NCBI GenBank assembly: GCA_907165275.2 | Contig: OU015663.1 | Span: 5,964,501-6,028,500 of the forward strand | Direction of reading: 5' to 3' | From: Zygaena filipendulae | Lineage: Eukaryota; Arthropoda; Insecta; Lepidoptera; Zygaenidae | Length of the DNA stretch: 64,000 nucleotides | In this document: positions 59,457 to 64,000 of the stretch, piece by piece | Position numbering within the stretch: position 1 is the first letter of the stretch | Layout: each line of letters opens with the position of its first letter | Made by a program: the position numbers and the translations under genes | Notes under the pieces: model-generated | Told to the model about the DNA's origin: nothing | Databases searched by the model: none | Seen by the model: only the letters and a program-made list of their open reading frames with translations

Positions 59457-59840
59457 TCACTGACGACTGGTGACGGCCGCGGTCGCCGATTCGGGCTCGA
59501 GCTGCGGTGCGGGTAGGGGGGCCCCGCGCGGGGCGCGGGGTCTGACGCGAAACCAATCCGATACATGAATACCTTGTGGCCACGAACTCGGCGAGACTAA
59601 GCGTGGATAAAGACTCTCCGGCATTCCAATCACAAAAGCAGCATGTCTTTCAGTTTTGATGTCCCTTTTTTCCACTATGTAGCTATCTGAACGTTCAATT
59701 TTATTGACAAAAGTTAGGATTTGTTCCGTCGTGGTATCTGGTTTAAATGACCAAGTCTGTATGAACTTTAGTCGTTCAACTGATTCAAGTTCGCTGTTTT
59801 CCGCACCAGATCCTACAATTACAATGGGCTTAGTACCTAC
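59457..59840 (-). pseudogene. LINE ORF1, C-terminal part only
   Basis: The frame runs from a TAG at 59843-59841 to a stop at 59457. It reads ERLKFIQTWSFKPDTTTEQI and later MPESLYPRLVSPSSWPQGIH, VSDWFRVRPR. The SSWPQGIHVSDWF pattern is typical of the C-terminal end of ORF1 proteins in insect CR1-group LINEs. Upstream ORF1 sequence is missing, so the copy is 5'-truncated. It overlaps the unused upstream part of the ORF2 frame. Confidence 0.7.
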
Positions 59841-60292
59841 CTAAAATATATTAGTACCTACATATAACTCATTGTTAGCCACGCTCACTTCATTGTATAG
59901 GTAGTTAGTAAGTATCTACTATATCTAGTATCCTATTACCTAAGGTTAAATACCTGTTGGTGTTGAAATAAAGAAAAAAAAAATTGTTTATCCATTCATT
60001 AATTAAATAGCTAAGTACTTCGTCAACGAAAGTAACTTAATTCTCAGGGTTCAAGCTGGTTCATGATTTTCATTATAATGGATATAATGTAATATTTGAA
60101 ATATGTGTGACAATAAAATGGTCACGTGAACATTTCGCGTAAAGTGGGCGGGTTAAAATATACCTATAATTGAATTAACAAAACATTTGAGTTGGTAGAC
60201 CGTGCTCTTGTTAGGCAGAGATATCGAATGGAATCTTAATAGTGGCATATAGCATATCGATTAATAGGAGCATCATAACACTATGACAAACA
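59841..60292. other. no feature recognised
   Basis: AT-rich sequence between the LINE and the duplicated exon. A possible promoter for the next locus would lie here, but no convincing core element is visible. Confidence 0.3.
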
Positions 60293-60640
60293 TTGCTCAT
60301 AACTCGTGATAAGTAGTATTTGCCTCTATATGATTTAAATAATATTAATTAGTTGCTTTTTTATGTTTAAAAAAAAAATATAATGAGACGATTTGTACTA
60401 TTTCTTTTTGTAGTGTGTTTATTACAGCTGTGTGTTCATGGTTTAAATAAGGTAAAATATTGTTTTAATGCTCTTAACTCGTGATCCGTAGTTTTTGCTC
60501 CTACGTGATTTAAATAATATTAAATATTTTTTATAAAAAAATAATAGCAATGAGATGATTTGTAGGTATACTATTTATTAGTGTAGTGTGTTTATTACAG
60601 CAGTGTGTTCATTGTATAAAGAAGGTAAAATATTATTATT
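60293..60640 (+). repeat. tandem duplication of about 170 bp containing the signal-peptide exon
   Basis: Unit 1 is 60293-60462 and unit 2 about 60469-60640. They share CTCGTGAT, GTGATTTAAATAATATTAA-type sequence, TAGTGTGTTTATTACAGC, GTGTGTTCAT and AAGGTAAAATATT. The second unit has ATG AGA TGA, so its copy of the exon is broken at codon 3, but the rest keeps the frame (VVCLLQQCVH). Confidence 0.7.
60383..60451 (+). CDS. signal-peptide-coding first exon of an unrecognised secreted protein
   Basis: ATG to AAG codes 23 residues, MRRFVLFLFVVCLLQLCVHG then LNK: two arginines, a hydrophobic core and a small residue at the end, a textbook signal peptide. AAG is followed by GTAAAATATT, a plausible 5' splice site in phase 0. 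The downstream exon was not found. A candidate acceptor at about 60858 leads to a stop after three codons. The gene may be decayed. Confidence 0.4.
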
Positions 60641-62542
60641 AATTTGCACATATAGAACTTAGTCATATGCCACTTTAATTACATAAAGAATCATTTCCTT
60701 TGACAATATTTCATATTTGGTGGAAACTAAGTAAATATAGCTACGCTCCTTACTGATAAGAGACGATTGTTTTGGTCAGAACTATTCACAAAGATTTATA
60801 AAGATGAATAAAAAATTTCTTATATTTATTTTTATTTATTTATTTTATTATTTTTAGAGGGGCATCTAATTACATAGTTGTACCTAAACTTCCTTATGTA
60901 TAATGAATTGATTCCTAAGAGAGAAAAACCAGTGCCCATGGTGCAACCAAAAATAAAATATGTAGACTTCATCATGTCGACAAAAAGACTGATATCTAAT
61001 TAAGTTTAGTAAATGTGAACTGACGTAAGGACATAGACACATTTAATCTAAATGCAAAGCTGGAAAGATCCAACTAATGAAGATGACAGTCCGTCCTGCA
61101 TCTACTCAGGTTTAATTCTTGTAGAGCTTTCAGCTTCAACTGCCAAAATGATTACGTAAATGTGGTCGACATAGGTATAAGACAAAACTATGACTTATGG
61201 ACGGTTTTGTATTAAATTTTATGCCATGGGATCTAAATTCTTCGGAGTTAATTGGAAAAAAGAAACCAGGAAAATCTCACACTCTACTTTTTGTAGGAAT
61301 GAAGTAGGGTAGTTCCGCAGTCTTCAAAGTGTGCTTCCCAATACCGGTGGCTTAGCAAATAAATCTCAAGTGTGATTACGGTAGAATCATAATCAAAATT
61401 CTAAGTTTGTGGCAAGAAGTTCTATGACAACTAATATGACAACGGTCATCTAATAGAGACATACCAAAAGAGTGGAGTTCGAACTGACACTATACCGAAA
61501 ATATTCTGGATGTTCTTCTGTAGGTGATTATTAGAAATTACTCTTAAAAAGTTTAAAAGCAATTCTCGAGAGCAAAACGATTACACTTATGCAGCAGCTG
61601 AAGTATGATAGCACTGTTAAAAGTTTTTGAGGCAGTAAAATGTGTGCAGAGAAAATAATAATTACTAATTAAAGAAGCAATTTAATCACTCATAACTGCT
61701 CAAAACTTTGTTTTCTAGCATTACAAATATATTTCTGTGGATTTTCCCAGTAAATTTTAAGAACAGCCCAAGTAAATACTTCGCGGAATATTTAATGAAC
61801 GTTGTGACTAATAGCTTTGTGTGTGAATATCAACCGGCGACCCTGCAGGTTTTCATCTGTTTTCATGCTAAACTAAATAATGCATCCCGTGTCTACGTCT
61901 CCACAGAGTTATATGAATAATACCCGTCTGAACCTGACCATGCTCTAGCTTATATTTACTCATAAAACAGTATAAAAAGCGGACTTAATGCCACAGTAGC
62001 ATTCTCTGCCAGTCATATAGTTGGCTAGCAGTCACAGTTTATGCCATTATACCTATAGTCCCATAGCGTGTAGGTACGTGAGTAACATCGCTAAAATTCC
62101 AAAAAATACCGCATATTTAAGTATATATTTTGTAGATTAATCGTCTAACGCGTTGCATTATAATATGATGAACTTAATATGGCCAACACAGATGTATCTT
62201 TTAAATTTCAATAAAGTAGTTCTTTTGTGAGATAAATGGAAATGAGCCAAGCCATTTTTAAATTCATTAAATGCTCTTTATCGACTCAATAGTTAATAAC
62301 GAAACCAAAAAAGGCGCCTGCAGCTAGCTCATATCCAGATGCAATACAAGTAGACTGACGTAATTTTCAAGGTCATTGGGCAATGAGATTGTCACAAATT
62401 TACAATAGGTAAGTATAAAGGTAGAGTGACAGACCACTAGGTGGTGAAAAATTTTTCTTTCGACGTCAAAATTTTGCTTATATAGTCCCATCTGTGTATA
62501 TAGGTAGGTACATTACATAGATGAGATGACTCCTATTTATAA
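60641..62542. other. possible decayed coding remnants, nothing firm
   Basis: AT content is moderate and several short runs read as coding but are interrupted. Near 61130-61200 a frame reads SFNCQNDYVNVVDIGIRQNY before a stop. At 61720 TTTCTAG resembles an acceptor leading to 13 codons. I cannot assemble a gene or name a family. The block at 61970-62012 repeats 14046-14085. Confidence 0.25.
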
Positions 62543-62729
62543 ATATCTGTTCCCCGCGATTTCACCCGCGATAAGTTCGGAGTTCCCGCGGGAATCCCGG
62601 GATAAAAAATACCCTATGTCCTTCTCTGTACCCCTGACATTGCAAAATGTCATGTTGATCGGTTCAGCCATTAAAGCATGAAAGCTTAACAAACAAACAA
62701 ACTCACTTTCGGATTTATAATAGTAAGGA
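62543..62729 (-). mobile_element. Lep1-type Helitron-like element
   Basis: TTCCCCGCGATTTCACCCGC, GGAGTTCCCGCGGGAATCCC, TACCCTATGTCCTTCTCTGT and the far end TTTATAATAGTAAGGAT. CTAG is lost at the left. 62730-63499 shows nothing else. Confidence 0.65.
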
Positions 62730-63499
62730 TAAGCAATATATTATTTTCCTACTTTAAAAAATAATGAGATTTAGAGATTCGACAGGGACTGCTAGCAATG
62801 CTAGTCACTATAACAATAAAAATACTGGAAATATCCTTGACTCCAATTAAAAATCAATCAGAAATCTGGAGACCAGTAAAAAATAACTTACAATCTCAGG
62901 AGGTTAAGAACTAAGTTAAATGACGTCAGTGTTACATCGGCGTACGTAGTGATAATAATATCAACACTCACCGCCAGTCAGTTGATAAAAGTAACAGGCA
63001 GTGATGTGACATTGGGTTACGTAAATAGTGGCTTGGTAGGTTATCTGTAATGGCACATATTGCTTTGTAATTATAACAATATCTCCAACCGTGTATATTA
63101 CATTACGTATAAATATAGTGTCATAATATAAGTACTAAATACTAAAAAGGTAAGCTATTAATGTGAAATAACCTAAAAGTTTCTTTCACCGTAGCAACAG
63201 TTTTAACTGTTTTAATTTAAGAATATTCACTTATTATTTTAACCTAAATATAGTTAGGTACCTTCATACTATGTTTGAAATGTGTTTAGATAGTCAATTA
63301 TTAAGATAATTGCTACTTATTTACTGTATATTACATTACCTACTAACTAATTACAGAGAGTATTATTTTCTTTGCTTAATACTATTCACAAAGTGTTGCC
63401 AATGCCATTATATTAAATTTCCCAAAATACTGATTCAATTTCCCGAATTGTTAAAGATTAAACTCACTCCATTTTTTTATTCAAAATTATATCTACCTA

Positions 63500-64000
63500 C
63501 TGTAGTAAATATTATTATTTATTTACATAGAGGTCGTAATAGGCAGTGTAGTGTGAAAACTTCGTAACCGCGATTCAGGACTTCCATATAGCCAGTACTC
63601 GTCGCTTCGTTGTAGTTTGTGACTTGTGTAGGGTTCGCTACAATACGCCCTCCCAAGACCGGAGGTCTGATAGTTTGAAGCTCAGTATTCTCGATTGTGA
63701 CTTTGAATATCCCAGTGAGTCGGGAGTGCATTTCTTGCTCCGTGGTCTGCAGTGAGTCGAAACCGTGCTCGTATTCTGCGGTGAGTCGAGACTGTCTTGA
63801 GCCATGCCGACTTTTGATGGGGGGTTCGATGATATGGAGGCTGCTTTCAATCACGTCGGGGTCACCACTGTAGCGGGAGCGGGATGGATGATATGGCTCG
63901 ACCGCCACCAAAAGGGAAGCTTCCCGCCGGGCGAGGTGTTATGCCCAGGGAACCACGGCTCCGACTTTAGATCGTCGGAGGTCGTTATAGGGAACGTGCA
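63500..64000 (-). mobile_element. miniature LTR-type retroelement at the window edge
   Basis: On the minus strand, a putative 5' LTR runs in from beyond the window and ends CGCTACA at 63869. It is followed by a primer binding site, about 206 bases of interior, a purine run CTTGGGAGGGCG, and a second LTR beginning TGTAGCG at 63642. TGTAGCG and CGCTACA are the expected inverted LTR ends. The frame at 63519-63911 crosses these sites and is not taken as a gene. The end of the second LTR is not located. AATAAATAAT near 63532-63520 may be its poly(A) region. Confidence 0.5.
63849..63867 (-). promoter_or_regulatory. primer binding site for tRNA-Trp
   Basis: The + strand reads AATCACGTCGGGGTCACCA, which equals the 3' end of insect tRNA-Trp with CCA, from general knowledge. 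The minus strand is thus an 18-19-base PBS of the kind found in insect Gypsy-like elements. It stands one base after the LTR end. Confidence 0.75.

Larger units (their letters stand above)
56137..59840 (-). mobile_element. CR1/Jockey-group LINE, 5'-truncated, intact ORF2
   Basis: Reading the minus strand: the C-terminal end of ORF1, then ORF2, then an AT-rich 3' UTR (56160-56540) with an A-run at 56269-56251, then ATGAAT hexamers at 56166-56137 as the 3' tail. GC content jumps at the element edge. A TAG and loss of similarity near 59840 mark the truncated 5' side. The clade could be CR1, Daphne or a relative; I cannot separate them by eye. Confidence 0.9.

Noticed and set aside
61708..61920. 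70-residue frame after a TTTCTAG acceptor-like site as exon 2 of the signal-peptide gene
   Set aside because: The phase-0 reading from that acceptor stops after 13 codons; the open frame is in another phase with no recognised similarity.
63519..63911. 130-residue frame at the right edge as a host exon
   Set aside because: It runs across an LTR end, a tRNA-Trp primer binding site and a purine tract, and has an overlapping frame; the retroelement reading explains it better.
1..64000. CRISPR arrays, tRNA and rRNA genes
   Set aside because: No regularly spaced repeats with unique spacers, no paired A-box/B-box tRNA pattern and no rRNA core were seen; the tRNA-Trp match is only an 18-19-base primer site.

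Overview
This is eukaryotic, lepidopteran-like (butterfly or moth) nuclear DNA. It is AT-rich, has GT-AG introns, and is full of short transposon relics that end in CTAG beside a GGTGAAACCGCGG hairpin, the form usual for Lep1-type Helitrons of moths. There are no operons, CRISPR arrays, rRNAs or recognisable tRNA genes.

The one host gene I can model is on the minus strand at the left end, with coding exons between 12535 and 7612. Four exons in matching phase give a 425-residue protein with three C2H2 zinc fingers and the diagnostic INSM1/Nerfin-1/EGL-46 finger block, so I call it nerfin-1. Its predicted 3' UTR runs on to about 4840 and contains no recognised transposon. Between 4894 and 6696 it carries about fifteen matches to the miR-279/286/996 seed. 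Nerfin-1 is an established miR-279 target in Drosophila, so this dense array is the most interesting signal here. By contrast intron 3 (7786-9872) is almost entirely transposon: a foldback MITE, two abutting Helitron-like copies and an internally deleted mariner-type element.

From 12.6 kb to the right edge I find no further confident host gene. This side is upstream of nerfin-1. It holds Helitron-like copies in both orientations, several inverted-repeat MITEs, a 1.57 kb Tc1 element with one nonsense codon (35250-36820), LINE tails, a decayed RT fragment (about 46150-46440), and a CR1/Jockey-group LINE with a complete 960-residue endonuclease-RT ORF (about 56137-59840, minus). At the right edge is a miniature LTR-type element with a tRNA-Trp primer binding site. 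Several compact GC-rich islands in AT-rich DNA (for example 18591-18860, 19930-20150, 24140-24255, 30930-31085) could be promoters or enhancers, but I cannot prove that.

A possible second locus is a signal-peptide-coding exon at 60383-60451. It is tandemly duplicated at about 60469-60640, and the second copy has a stop codon. The gene it would belong to is not recognised.
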